Shown piece by piece: positions 43,221 through 51,657 of a stretch of 64,000 nt of DNA; within the stretch, counting starts at the first letter, position 1, and the number at the start of each line of letters is the position of its first letter. The position numbers and the translations under genes are program-made. The DNA is taken from NCBI RefSeq assembly GCF_002007565.1, contig NZ_CP015625.1, forward strand, positions 1,736,001 to 1,800,000, in the 5' to 3' direction. The stretch comes from Ditibartonella choladocola (GTDB lineage Bacteria > Pseudomonadota > Alphaproteobacteria > Rhizobiales > Rhizobiaceae). The notes under the pieces are model-generated. The model was given only the letters and a program-made list of their open reading frames with translations, did no database searches and was not told the origin of the DNA.

Positions 43221-44501
43221 ATGTTCAAGACAAGACAGGCTATTCTGGCAGCTTCAACATTTTTGTTTGCGACAGTTTTCTGCCCGCTGTCACAAGCTCA
43301 GCAACCTGATGCACAATCACAAACCGAAGATACCGCACCAACCGAAGATGCCGCACCAACCGAAGATGTCGCAACCAAGGCTGCACGGGAAGCCTGTGGT
43401 ACGCCGATTGAAACGTTCAGGCAGAATGTGGCCGACGAAGCGCGTAAAGCGGGTGTGAGCGAGCACGCTATCGACGAACTGAAAAAAGCAACAATCGACC
43501 AGAAAGTAATCGACCGTGATAATGGTCAGGCTATTTTCAATCTGACATTTGCGGAATTTTCAAAACGCGTCATCCCGGAAGCGCGCTTGAAAAAAGGCAA
43601 GGAAAACTTGCAAAAATATGCCGATGTTTTTGCAAAGGCGGAAGAAAAATACGGTGTTCCGGGACCGGTTATTGCAGCTTTTTGGGGGCTGGAGACCGAT
43701 TATGGTGCGGTGCAAGGAAATTTCGATACATTGAATGCCCTTTTTACTCTTTCTCATGATTGCCGACGGCCGGAACTCTTCCGTCCGCAATTGATTGCGC
43801 TCTTGAAACTGTTCGATCAGGGTGTGGTTAATGCCGAAACAACCGGCGCATGGGCTGGAGAAATCGGACAAATGCAACTTTTGCCGAAGGATTATCTTGA
43901 ACGCGGCGTCGATGGTGATGGTGACGGTAAAATCGACCTTAAAGGTTCTGTTGCCGATGCTGTCATGACGGCTGCCCATATGCTAAGCGATCTCGGATGG
44001 CGGCGCGGTGAACCATGGCTTGAAGAAGTGCGCCTCACCCGCGATGATTTGCCATGGCAGGAAGCCATCAGGCAAAATCGCAAACCCCATTCGCAATGGA
44101 CAAGTTGGGGCGTTACCGGCATTAACGGGCCTTTAGGCCCCGACAATGGCGATGCATCCCTGATGTTGCCAATGGGCCGAAAGGGACCTGCATTTCTAGC
44201 CTATGATAATTTCGATATTTTTGTCGAATGGAACAAGTCAATTGTCTATGCAACAACCGTTGCCTATTTCGCTTCACGCCTCGCCGGTGCTCCCGCTTTT
44301 GACATCGGCCATCCCGATCCGGGGTTAAGCACAGAAGAAATGAAGCAATTACAACAAAAGCTTGCAGACCGCGGTTATGATATGGGCAAAGTGGATGGTG
44401 TTTATGGTATATTGACACGGGACGCCGTGCGAACGGAACAGCTCCGTTTGGGACTACCTGCCGATTCATGGCCGACAAAAGAATTGCTTGACCGGCTTTG
44501 A
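43221..44501 (+). CDS. MltB-family lytic murein transglycosylase with peptidoglycan-binding domain
   Basis: Cleaves peptidoglycan to 1,6-anhydromuropeptides. It has 426 residues: signal peptide (cut after about residue 26, SQA), a Thr/Glu/Asp-rich linker with three 6-residue repeats (TEDTAP, TEDAAP, TEDVAT; bases 43323-43376), an SLT_2/MltB catalytic domain (about 60-355) with catalytic Glu in WGLETDYGAVQGN and GQMQLLPKDYL, and a C-terminal PG_binding_1 domain (about 370-426). ATG with GAGGAC upstream; a terminator follows. Confidence 0.92.
   Translation: MFKTRQAILAASTFLFATVFCPLSQAQQPDAQSQTEDTAPTEDAAPTEDVATKAAREACGTPIETFRQNVADEARKAGVSEHAIDELKKATIDQKVIDRDNGQAIFNLTFAEFSKRVIPEARLKKGKENLQKYADVFAKAEEKYGVPGPVIAAFWGLETDYGAVQGNFDTLNALFTLSHDCRRPELFRPQLIALLKLFDQGVVNAETTGAWAGEIGQMQLLPKDYLERGVDGDGDGKIDLKGSVADAVMTAAHMLSDLGWRRGEPWLEEVRLTRDDLPWQEAIRQNRKPHSQWTSWGVTGINGPLGPDNGDASLMLPMGRKGPAFLAYDNFDIFVEWNKSIVYATTVAYFASRLAGAPAFDIGHPDPGLSTEEMKQLQQKLADRGYDMGKVDGVYGILTRDAVRTEQLRLGLPADSWPTKELLDRL
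43323..43376 (+). repeat. 18-bp tandem repeat inside the transglycosylase linker
   Basis: Three units of ACCGAAGATACCGCACCA-type sequence (43323-43340, 43341-43358, 43359-43376) encode Thr-Glu-Asp-x-Ala-Pro repeats. The length is a multiple of three, so copy-number change would keep the frame. Confidence 0.85.
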
Positions 44502-44547
44502 ATAAAACTGCCGATAGAGTTTCAAAACTGCGCAAAATTTATCAAGC

Positions 44548-44576
44548 AAGCGGGTGAAAGCCCGCTTGTTTTTTAC
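44548..44576 (+). terminator. Terminator of the transglycosylase gene
   Basis: Hairpin AAGCGGG / CCCGCTT with a TGAAAG loop, followed by GTTTTTT, about 47 bases past the stop codon. Confidence 0.85.
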
Positions 44577-44577
44577 A

Positions 44578-44713
44578 CTTTCTCCGGTTAACAGACTTTC
44601 TCCGGTTAACAGACTTTCTCCGGTTCATAGACGTTCTCCGGTTAATAGACGTTCTCCGGTTAACAGACCTTCTCCCGTTAACAAACCTTCTCCCGTTAAC
44701 AAACCTTCTCCGG
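44578..44713. repeat. 18-bp tandem array, about 7.5 units
   Basis: Units of the form CTTTCTCCGGTTAACAGA run from 44578 to 44703 with a partial eighth unit to 44713. Units 1-2 are identical and units 6-7 are identical (CCTTCTCCCGTTAACAAA); the middle ones differ by one to four bases. It lies just past the transglycosylase terminator. Open frames on both strands exist only because the unit is a multiple of three. Confidence 0.92.
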
Positions 44714-44897
44714 CTATTTTGAATTTGTTTCACCCGCCCGAACATTGCGCCTTTTCTTCAGGGTTTTAGAGACATCAGGGGGTTCGAGCCATCAGATTTT
44801 CCGATTGGTAATTATTTTTATTTCGGCAAACTATTTTTGCCTAAACCCGCAATTTTGTTCCGCGCTTTCAGAGCAAGTTTTGCTTTTTTTGAATTGG

Positions 44898-44970
44898 ACT
44901 GGCAATAACCCGCCCCTGATGACTGGCGGTAACCCGCTCCCGATACACTGGCGATACCCCGCCCCTGATT
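44898..44970. repeat. Imperfect ~25-bp tandem repeat, three units
   Basis: Three diverged units of ACTGGCAATAACCCGCCCCTGAT type (ACTGGC..TAACCCGC.CC.GAT) follow one another. No gene overlaps it. Confidence 0.7.
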
Positions 44971-45344
44971 TTTCGCTTTTTGCCCGACCTTTATAAAGTC
45001 GCTTCTTTTCAAAGCTAGCTGGCGCAAGTGCGACCGACATATCGGCGGGAATTCCACCAAAGGGGAACTGACGGAAGGTGACAACCCAAGACATTGTCGC
45101 TACCCCCCGCTCCACAACCGGAACAGCGTTTCACTATGAATAATTTTAGAGCTGTCTTCAGGAGCGGCTCCAAACAATGTTTCAAGGTACGGAAATAAAG
45201 GGGCAAAGAACTTTTGGAAAATTGTAATGGCAGTTCAACAAAGCAAAAAACGGGATGGATTATGAATTTCACGGCATATCAATATCTGTGTAAATTTCAC
45301 GAACACTTCAACCGGCAATCGACGCGGAACAAATCCCCAAAAAT
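44971..45344. other. Gene-free stretch
   Basis: Nothing supportable was found here between the repeats and the candidate small RNA. Short frames lack ribosome-binding sites and family resemblance. Confidence 0.45.
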
Positions 45345-45430
45345 AAAAACCCGACCGGAGCAAAGCTCCAGTCGGGCTTCAACCAAGGGAAATCCGTTGC
45401 GGGGGGTCTCGGTCTCCCTGGTTGTTAACC
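45342..45430 (-). ncRNA. Candidate small RNA with a 3' intrinsic terminator
   Basis: On the minus strand a first hairpin (arms AACCAGGGA and TCCCTTGGTT, with one bulged base) encloses a C-rich segment GACCCCCCGC. It is followed immediately by a very strong terminator hairpin (CCCGAC..GGAGC / GCTCC..GTCGGG, 45350-45376) and TTTTTATTTTT. No gene on the minus strand precedes it within 650 bases and none follows it, so this is not an ordinary operon terminator. A C-rich exposed stretch next to a terminator is typical of alphaproteobacterial trans-acting RNAs that pair with ribosome-binding sites. The 5' end and promoter are not established, and I could not match it to a named family. Confidence 0.45.
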
Positions 45431-46096
45431 GATTTGTTATGCTTTTTGAAAAGCACATCACTGATATGGACGAGAATGGATTTGATAGCAATAAGAAGCT
45501 TTAAAACGACAATCAAAAAATAGATTATTTTGCTATTTTTTTAACAAAATGATAAAACAATGTCTAAATTGTCTTAAAATGAAGCAATTTTAATCTATTT
45601 TCAGTTGATTTGTAGAAAATTACACCCTTAACATTATCGCTCGCCACAGCATGTTCAAACGATGCCGACCGTCATCTCTTTTTAAAATCGGAGCGATTTC
45701 GTTTTTGTGAAGCGAAATGCGTCTGTGGCAATTGTCGCAAACGGGAATGAACGCTTGCATCAATAGAGAATTCAAAATTGCTCCAAACCGGAATCGGTAA
45801 AACCAAACCCGAATGAACAAAATATTGGCGAGCATCGTTCCTGAACGACCGCGCGTAACGAACAATAGGAACGCCACTAAAATAAATATTTATAGTTCAG
45901 GTCGGCTCTAAGTGGGACAAGAGCCAATATGCGCACCCGTCAATCGGGCACACATATTGAAAACCGGAAATTTGCGGCGGCAAAAGCTTAAAAAGCCCTT
46001 TGCTTTTCAATAACCGCCGCCACATAACCTTGGCAAATCGGTTCTGTTTATCTGAACACCCCTTGGCAGAGACTGAAAAATCCGATTTGACCACCA
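45431..46096. other. Gene-free stretch downstream of metF
   Basis: Open frames at 45620-45877 and 45897-46097 (minus) show no family resemblance, no convincing ribosome-binding site and atypical composition. I treat the stretch as non-coding. Confidence 0.5.
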
Positions 46097-47008
46097 TTAT
46101 TTATTATTTGCGGTCTGCTGTTTTGGCCGGATACCGATAAGATAGCAAATGGCATAAACAAGGTCTGCACGATTGAGCGTGTAGAAGTGGAAATCTTCCA
46201 CGCCATGTTCCACAAGCTCCAGAACCTGTTCGGCAGCAACGGCTGCTGCAACAAGATCATGCGTTTTCTGGTCGTTTTCCAGCCCTTCAAAACGTTGTGC
46301 CAGCCAATCGGGAATATGCGTTCCATTGCGTGCGCAGAAATTTTTAACCTGCCAGAAATTATGGATTGGCAAAATGCCCGGTAAAATAGGAATATAGATA
46401 CCGGCTTTACGAACTTTTTCGATATAATCTTCATAAAAATGGTTATCAAAAAAGCATTGGGTAATGGCTTTTGTCGCACCATTATCAATTTTGCGTTTAA
46501 GCAGATCAATATCGGTCGCAAAATCCGGACTTTCGGGATGTTTTTCCGGATAAGCGGAAACTGTAATTTCAAAATCCGGATTAATTGCTTTCAAACCGGC
46601 GACGAGTTCAACGGCATTGGCATAGCCCCCCGGAGTCGGGTGATAGCGCCCGCCTATGCCATTGCTCGGATCACCGCGCAAAGCAACAAAATGGCGAATG
46701 CCCATCGCAGCAAATTGGCGCGCTACGCTGTCAACTTCCTCGCGCGTTGCGTCAACACAGGTTAGATGCGCCGCCGCATTGAGATGCGTTTCTTTGATAA
46801 TACGTTCAACGGTGCGGCCGGTTCTCTCACGCGTGGAACCACCTGCCCCGTAAGTAACCGAAACAAAATCCGGCTTTAACGGAGCAAGCCGTTCCACCGT
46901 TTGCCATAGCATTTCTTCCATTTTTTCCGTTTTTGGCGGGAAAAACTCGAATGAAACCTTTAGCTTGTCGCCTAAATCAGGGCGGCGGGAAAGTGAAGGG
47001 GCAGGCAT
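46097..47008 (-). CDS. metF: 5,10-methylenetetrahydrofolate reductase
   Basis: FAD-dependent TIM-barrel enzyme producing 5-methyl-THF for methionine synthesis. It has 303 residues: SFEFFPPKTEKMEE (catalytic Glu in the first strand), VTYGAGGSTRERT, HLTCVDATREE, ALRGDP and ITQCFFDN. The start shares one base with the stop of the preceding ArsR-methyltransferase gene, so the two are translationally coupled. Confidence 0.95.
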   Translation of the reverse strand: MPAPSLSRRPDLGDKLKVSFEFFPPKTEKMEEMLWQTVERLAPLKPDFVSVTYGAGGSTRERTGRTVERIIKETHLNAAAHLTCVDATREEVDSVARQFAAMGIRHFVALRGDPSNGIGGRYHPTPGGYANAVELVAGLKAINPDFEITVSAYPEKHPESPDFATDIDLLKRKIDNGATKAITQCFFDNHFYEDYIEKVRKAGIYIPILPGILPIHNFWQVKNFCARNGTHIPDWLAQRFEGLENDQKTHDLVAAAVAAEQVLELVEHGVEDFHFYTLNRADLVYAICYLIGIRPKQQTANNK

Positions 47009-48015
47009 TATGCGGTCTCCGTTACAAGTGTTTTTTGTCGGGCAATCAATAAACGCGGGTCACGTGCAAGCCACAGCTTCAACGTAAGCCCTTTGGTGTT
47101 GCCATTTTGTTGTGGTTGAAAACTCAAGGTTTTTTCCAGTGTCAAACCGGCTTTTTCCAGCCAGTATTCCATTTGGGAATCGGAAAAGCCCAAACGTACA
47201 TGGGCATATTTTTCGCGCAAGAAATCAAGTTCATGCGGCGCGTAGTCGACAATAATGAGCCTTGCACCGGGGCGCATAACGCGCGCCGCTTCAAAAATTG
47301 CAATTTCGGGATCTGACAGAAAATGCAGAACCTGATAGATGGTGACGAGATTGAATGTTTCTTTTTCAACCGGCAAGGCGGCCACATCGCCTAACCTGAC
47401 CTGCGCATTTGAAATACCCGCTTTATCAAGATTGACACGGGCAACCGCCAACATATCGCGGTTGTTATCGATGCCGATTGCGCGGGTATAAAGGGGGGAA
47501 AAGAGCTTTAATAGCGAGCCTGTGCCGGTGCCGATGTCAAGCATGGATTGGAATGGCGTTGTGCCGACAAGCTCAACCATTGTCTGTTCAACCGTGTTAT
47601 CGGGAACATGAAGCAAACGGAGTTTATCCCAATCATGCGCATTCTTGGAAAAATAGGCAGCAGCAGCACGGCTACGTTGCTGCTTCACTTCGTCAAGGCG
47701 CGTCATGTCGCGTTCGATAAGACCGTCTTTTGTGTCGATATGTGCGAGTATTGTTTTCAACATTTGTTGACGTAACGAGCATGAAGACAAAGAAAAATAT
47801 GCCCATGCCCCTTCCTGATAACGCTCGATCAAACGGGCTTCTGTCAAAAGCCGCAAATGCCTTGAAACACGTGGCTGGGATTGTCCCAAAATTTTTGTGA
47901 GATCGGAAACTGTCAAATCCCCCTTATCCAACAAAAACAGTATCCGTAACCGCGTCGTCTCGGCAACAGCTTTCAATACGTCTACCATTTCGTTCAATGC
48001 CAATTGGCGAACCAT
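47008..48015 (-). CDS. ArsR-family regulator fused to a SAM-dependent methyltransferase domain
   Basis: 335 residues. The N-terminal winged helix (about 8-80) has the recognition helix in SQPRVSRHLRLL. A class I methyltransferase domain (about 140-290) carries the SAM loop LDIGTGTG (159-166) and VDYAPHELDFLRE. The usual ArsR metal Cys pair (ELCVC type) is missing, arguing against metal sensing. This fusion next to metF recurs in alphaproteobacteria. Control of methionine/SAM genes with SAM or SAH as ligand is an attractive inference, not shown by sequence. ATG with CGGAGAAA upstream and a perfect palindrome 24 bases before the start. Confidence 0.87.
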   Translation of the reverse strand: MVRQLALNEMVDVLKAVAETTRLRILFLLDKGDLTVSDLTKILGQSQPRVSRHLRLLTEARLIERYQEGAWAYFSLSSCSLRQQMLKTILAHIDTKDGLIERDMTRLDEVKQQRSRAAAAYFSKNAHDWDKLRLLHVPDNTVEQTMVELVGTTPFQSMLDIGTGTGSLLKLFSPLYTRAIGIDNNRDMLAVARVNLDKAGISNAQVRLGDVAALPVEKETFNLVTIYQVLHFLSDPEIAIFEAARVMRPGARLIIVDYAPHELDFLREKYAHVRLGFSDSQMEYWLEKAGLTLEKTLSFQPQQNGNTKGLTLKLWLARDPRLLIARQKTLVTETA

Positions 48016-48038
48016 GACTATTTCTCCGGTTTTATGGA

Positions 48039-48058
48039 TATAAAGATATCTTTATATA
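48039..48058. promoter_or_regulatory. 20-bp perfect palindrome, probable operator of the ArsR-metF operon
   Basis: ATATAAAGATATCTTTATAT is a perfect inverted repeat 24-43 bases upstream of the regulator's ATG. Its length and symmetry match ArsR-family operators, so autoregulation is likely. The site may also overlap the -10 region. Confidence 0.65.
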
Positions 48059-48755
48059 TTTTGCAAATGTCAAGCGGAGAGATTGGTTATGCCCACAATC
48101 ACCGATTATGATTTTTTCCGGAAGATAAAATTTTACACGCGTATGAACAGTTTTGGTGTCACAGCAATTGCTGCAAGTTTCATTCGTCCCGCTTATTTCG
48201 ATCATTTTGCGGGCTTGCCGTTGTCCGACTGTTCTAAAACAGAAAATCATTCTTCGTCTTGAAAACAAGTCATCATTGCGGGAATTTTGCCGCTTACTCG
48301 TCCTGAACAGTCGGGCTTTATCAAGTCTAGCAAATATTTATCATGCCTTTAATGTCTGTGTCTGCCGGTTTTTCCTGATAAACGGCCATTACACCTGTTT
48401 GCGAATAATTTGTGTTTGAACGCTACCCCCCGAAATATTGGCAAGAGCGGTCAAAAATATGGTTATATAAAAGGATAAAAATTGGCGGCGATTTTCGCTT
48501 CACCCGTTATTTTTACATTTGCCCTATCATTTGATCTTGCCCCGATATTTGATAAAATGAAAAAGCAATTACCGCGCCTTATCCCACATAACCGGATCCG
48601 GAATTTTGTAATTGCTAAAAAAGGTGACATGCAAAGATCAAGTGAACGAATTGCGGCACTCTTTGCTTTAACAATTTTTGCATTTTGACATATCGAACTA
48701 TATCTGAAAAAGCTCGAAAACCCGTTTAACAATGAAGCAAGACAAATTTTTCGTT
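48059..48755. other. Intergenic region between the ArsR-methyltransferase and DUF2293-like genes
   Basis: About 700 bases. Short frames on either strand (for example 48482-48688 plus) have no supportable product. The left end holds the promoter of the ArsR-metF operon; the right end runs into a 17-bp tandem array. Confidence 0.5.
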
Positions 48756-48850
48756 TCCCATGATTTTCCGTTACCCATGATTTTCCGTTACCCATGATTT
48801 TCTGTTACCCATGATTTTCTGTTACCCATGATTTTCTGTTACCCATGACT
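48756..48850. repeat. 17-bp tandem array running into a start codon
   Basis: Five full units of ACCCATGATTTTCCGTT type (48756-48772, 48773-48789, 48790-48806, 48807-48823, 48824-48840) and a partial sixth, whose ATG (48845) is the start of the next gene. Units 2-3 carry CCGTT and units 4-5 CTGTT; the first begins with T. The 17-base period puts successive ATGs in different frames. Confidence 0.92.
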
Positions 48851-49150
48851 ACGAAAAGACAACGCGCTGTTTTAAAGGAACTGACACTGCTTATCCCGCA
48901 AGCTCCCTATTCTGATAGCGAGCCGATCAGATCTGCTGCTTTAAGCGCGCATATGAAACATCTTCCCCCTTCAATTGCGGTCTGGCTGTCGATTGTCGCC
49001 TATATCCGCCACACATATACGAATTATGATGAATTGCGTGATGAAGGTTATGATAAGGATTCAGCTCGTTTTTTTGTAATAGACGACATTAACGAAAAAC
49101 TCACCGAATGGCGTGCAACGCGTTTTGTGACCTATGAAGATCACGAGTAA
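48845..49150 (+). CDS. DUF2293-like small protein
   Basis: 101 residues, all cytoplasmic, with a central AWL/VAYIRHTYTNYDELRDEGYD segment (here VWLSIVAYIRH and TNYDELRDEGYDKD) and Arg-rich C-terminal part. This resembles the DUF2293 family of alphaproteobacteria, for which no function is known to me. The ATG lies in the last unit of a 17-bp tandem array and has no Shine-Dalgarno sequence; no later ATG would keep the conserved part. Codon use looks normal. Confidence 0.72.
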   Translation: MTTKRQRAVLKELTLLIPQAPYSDSEPIRSAALSAHMKHLPPSIAVWLSIVAYIRHTYTNYDELRDEGYDKDSARFFVIDDINEKLTEWRATRFVTYEDHE

Positions 49151-49450
49151 AATCTTGCCGGAAAAGTTCTTTATATCCACGCGTTAGCCCCGAAGAAAGT
49201 GATGAACGGCAATCGGGGTTGATTGGCGATTAGGGCGATTGGCAAAGGAGCGATTTATGATCGGAGCGATTGGGGATTGGGCCGGTTTGGAAAAGCGTGA
49301 TTGGGAATGTCGGTTGGAAGGTCATAAATGCTGAACGCAACAATCCGGAACTGTTTTCTGCCAAAGCCGGTCAAACGTTCAATATGAAATCTTTTTTATT
49401 CCGTTCTTTTTCAATATTGCAGAAATATGCTGCAAAAATTCAACCCGAAG

Positions 49451-49540
49451 GGCGATAGACGCAATCTCGAAAGGCGATAGACGCAATAGAGACCAACACA
49501 ATTCAAAAAAAGGCGCATAAAAAGGCGCATAAAAAGGCAC
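49451..49540. repeat. Two short repeat clusters before the L,D-transpeptidase terminator
   Basis: GGCGATAGACGCAAT occurs at 49451-49465 and 49473-49487. Next comes a run of AAAAAGGCGCAT-type 12-bp units (about 49507-49540). The whole 49151-49545 gap has no supported gene and also shows several AGCGATT-type short repeats near 49220-49280. Confidence 0.7.
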
Positions 49541-49545
49541 AAAAA

Positions 49546-49573
49546 AAGGGCGAAAACCCGCCCTTCTTTTTAA
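49546..49573. terminator. Bidirectional terminator between the DUF2293-like (+) and L,D-transpeptidase (-) genes
   Basis: Hairpin AAGGGCG / CGCCCTT with an AAAACC loop, with CTTTTT on the plus side and a long T-run on the minus side. Confidence 0.8.
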
Positions 49574-49590
49574 TTTGTCTACAGCAACTA

Positions 49591-50295
49591 TCAGCGCACG
49601 ATGACTTTCGAGCCGACCTGCACGCGTTCAAAAAGATCAACCACATCTTTGTTCAACATGCGAATGCAACCGGCTGATACATTTTTGCCAATGCTCGACG
49701 GTTGTGTCGTTCCATGAATACGGAAATATGTGTCGACATTGCCCTGGAAGAGATAAAGTGCACGAGCGCCGAGCGGGTTACTCAATCCACCGGGCACACC
49801 GTCTGCGAAGCGCTTATACTGCTGGGGCTTGCGTTGCACCATATCGGCAGTCGGAATCCATCTTGGCCATTTGCGTTTGAATTGTACTTTTGCTTCCCCC
49901 TGAAAACCGAGACCGGCAGCACCGACACCTACTCCGTAACGAATTGCCTGACCGTCACCGGTTATGAGGTAAAGATAGTGGTTTTCCGGTTCGACAATAA
50001 TCGTTCCGGGAATTTCATTTGTTGGATAAGGAACAACCGTGCGTTCAAATTGTTCGGGGATTTTTATTTTTACAGGCGGAATTTTGAACGGTTCGTCGGG
50101 AGATTGCTCATAACGGTCATAAACCGATTGCGTACCGAGCAATGTTGATGTCACAACCGGTTTTGCCGATGCCACCTTTACATTGTCGTTTGATACAACA
50201 GTAGGAGCAGGCGTGGTCGCACATCCCACAAGTCCGAACCCCAGAACACCAAGAGCTGTTGCAAGCCCTAATTTTTGCTGCCAAAAATATTTCAT
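49591..50295 (-). CDS. L,D-transpeptidase (YkuD domain) lipoprotein
   Basis: Periplasmic enzyme forming 3-3 cross-links in peptidoglycan or attaching outer-membrane proteins to it. It has 234 residues from the ATG at 50295 (GGAAA just upstream); signal with lipobox LVGCA (Cys25); YkuD domain about 100-234 with the catalytic motif FRIHGT ... SAGCIRM (catalytic Cys near residue 210). ErfK/YbiS type. A start at 50343 would put 16 charged residues ahead of the signal and is unlikely. Confidence 0.92.
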   Translation of the reverse strand: MKYFWQQKLGLATALGVLGFGLVGCATTPAPTVVSNDNVKVASAKPVVTSTLLGTQSVYDRYEQSPDEPFKIPPVKIKIPEQFERTVVPYPTNEIPGTIIVEPENHYLYLITGDGQAIRYGVGVGAAGLGFQGEAKVQFKRKWPRWIPTADMVQRKPQQYKRFADGVPGGLSNPLGARALYLFQGNVDTYFRIHGTTQPSSIGKNVSAGCIRMLNKDVVDLFERVQVGSKVIVR

Positions 50296-50343
50296 TTTCC
50301 GTCTAAAAGCCTCTTGATCGCGACACGTTATATCGCTCGTCAT

Positions 50344-50780
50344 TTCTCGTATAACGTGGTTAATGGATGGTTAATAAGATGGAAAGTATTTTTAGGTTCG
50401 GCTTAGCGGGTTTAAAGCTTTTAGCCTCTGTTCCGGGATTTTTTTTGAGCGAAAAGACAATTATGCAACAGTAAAGCACCATCCGTCATATGCGTTGCCA
50501 TTGAATATTAAAAAATCGTCATAGCTTTCAAGAGAATCAATCTGATCCGGTTACAAATAAAGAAATATCAATACAACAATCCGGCTATTGAATTGTTCTG
50601 TTGTTTGCGGAATGTTTTTTAAAAAAAGCTTTTTAACCGGATAAGACAATTGTCAAAAACAAACCCTGAATGACTGTCGACTGTTTATGCCAGCTAATAT
50701 TGTCCGCGGGCTTTAAACGTAACAGAGGCCGCCTTTGTCATAGTTCAGAAAGAATAAATCCGCCCGTTTACAGTAAAAAT
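50344..50780. other. Intergenic region upstream of the L,D-transpeptidase gene
   Basis: About 440 bases without a supported gene; the transpeptidase promoter is presumably near 50344-50420. Confidence 0.5.
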
Positions 50781-50781
50781 A

Positions 50782-50813
50782 AAAAGAGCCATGAACAATC
50801 ATGGCTCTTTTCA
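50782..50813 (-). terminator. Terminator of tam
   Basis: Perfect stem AAAAGAGCCATGA / TCATGGCTCTTTT with an ACAA loop, followed on the minus strand by TTATTTTT, 35-65 bases past the tam stop. Confidence 0.85.
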
Positions 50814-50847
50814 TTTTGCAAATTTTATTCGTGGCAATAGCAATCCA

Positions 50848-51612
50848 TTATTTTACCAGTACCATAAACAGGCGCGGAAAACGCAACAAAACCTTGCCGT
50901 CATACTGGGTTGGATAGAGTTTTGTAATGCGCTCAAGATAAAGCGCAAGATATTGTTGCTTTTCTTCCTCGTTAAGTGGCGCAAGAAATGGCCGTAGGGC
51001 TGCCCCTTTCACCCAGTCAACAATGGCTTCATGATTTTCCATGACGGGATTATAAATTGTCTGCCAAATATCAATATAGTGGACGAGCGGCTTCAGAGCA
51101 TCATAATAGACCGAGACATTCGGTAGTTTTTCCCGCGCTACAGAGCCGATCCGATCATTCCAGCGTTTATCTTCTGCAACATGAATCATCGCACGATGGA
51201 GCGGTTCAAACAGGTTATCCGGCATTTGTACGGCCAAAGCCGCACCGGTTTTCATGGCTGATACCAATCGTTTCATCTCGTCAATATGGTCGGGGAGCCA
51301 CTGGAATACGGCATTGGAAAATAGCAAATCGACATCGGGCTCCGGCGACCATTTTTCAATGTTTTGAACTGTAAATTCTATTTTCGGCAAGCGCTTTTTG
51401 GCATTGGCGATCATGTCGGCAGAAGAGTCAAACCCCGAAACCTTGGCGTTAGGCCAATGTTGGCACAAAACTTCGGTCGATGTGCCGGGACCGCAACCGA
51501 GATCGACAATGGTTTTGACCTCTTTCAGAGGAACTGCATTAGCGAGGTCATGTACCGGCCTCAAACGTTCGTCCTCGAATTTCAAATATTGTTTTGCTGA
51601 CCAATCTTGCAT
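50848..51612 (-). CDS. tam: Trans-aconitate 2-methyltransferase
   Basis: SAM-dependent enzyme that methylates trans-aconitate, a harmful by-product of the citrate cycle. It has 254 residues from the ATG at 51612 (GGAGAAA upstream), matching E. coli Tam length (252). MQDWSAKQYLKFEDERLRP is the typical Tam start; SAM motif VDLGCGPGTST at 36-46, FSNAVFQWLPDH in the middle. The 15 residues upstream to 51657 are not family-like. Confidence 0.92.
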   Translation of the reverse strand: MQDWSAKQYLKFEDERLRPVHDLANAVPLKEVKTIVDLGCGPGTSTEVLCQHWPNAKVSGFDSSADMIANAKKRLPKIEFTVQNIEKWSPEPDVDLLFSNAVFQWLPDHIDEMKRLVSAMKTGAALAVQMPDNLFEPLHRAMIHVAEDKRWNDRIGSVAREKLPNVSVYYDALKPLVHYIDIWQTIYNPVMENHEAIVDWVKGAALRPFLAPLNEEEKQQYLALYLERITKLYPTQYDGKVLLRFPRLFMVLVK

Positions 51613-51657
51613 AAATTTTCTCCATTGTCTCATCGGGCAATGAAGTAAGTTTACCAC

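Noticed and set aside
44578-44713. CRISPR-like array
   Set aside because: Units follow each other directly with no unique spacers, and no cas genes are present. The same applies to the 17-bp array at 48756.
44542-44769. Repetitive open frames on both strands (RRxSVN and SPVNR repeats)
   Set aside because: Both exist only because an 18-bp tandem array has a period divisible by three; no ribosome-binding site or unique flanking sequence.
45620-46097. Two minus-strand frames upstream of the candidate small RNA
   Set aside because: No family resemblance, no ribosome-binding site, unusual composition.
48482-48688. 68-codon plus-strand frame between the ArsR and DUF2293-like genes
   Set aside because: No ribosome-binding site or recognisable product, and overlapped by an equally unsupported frame on the other strand.
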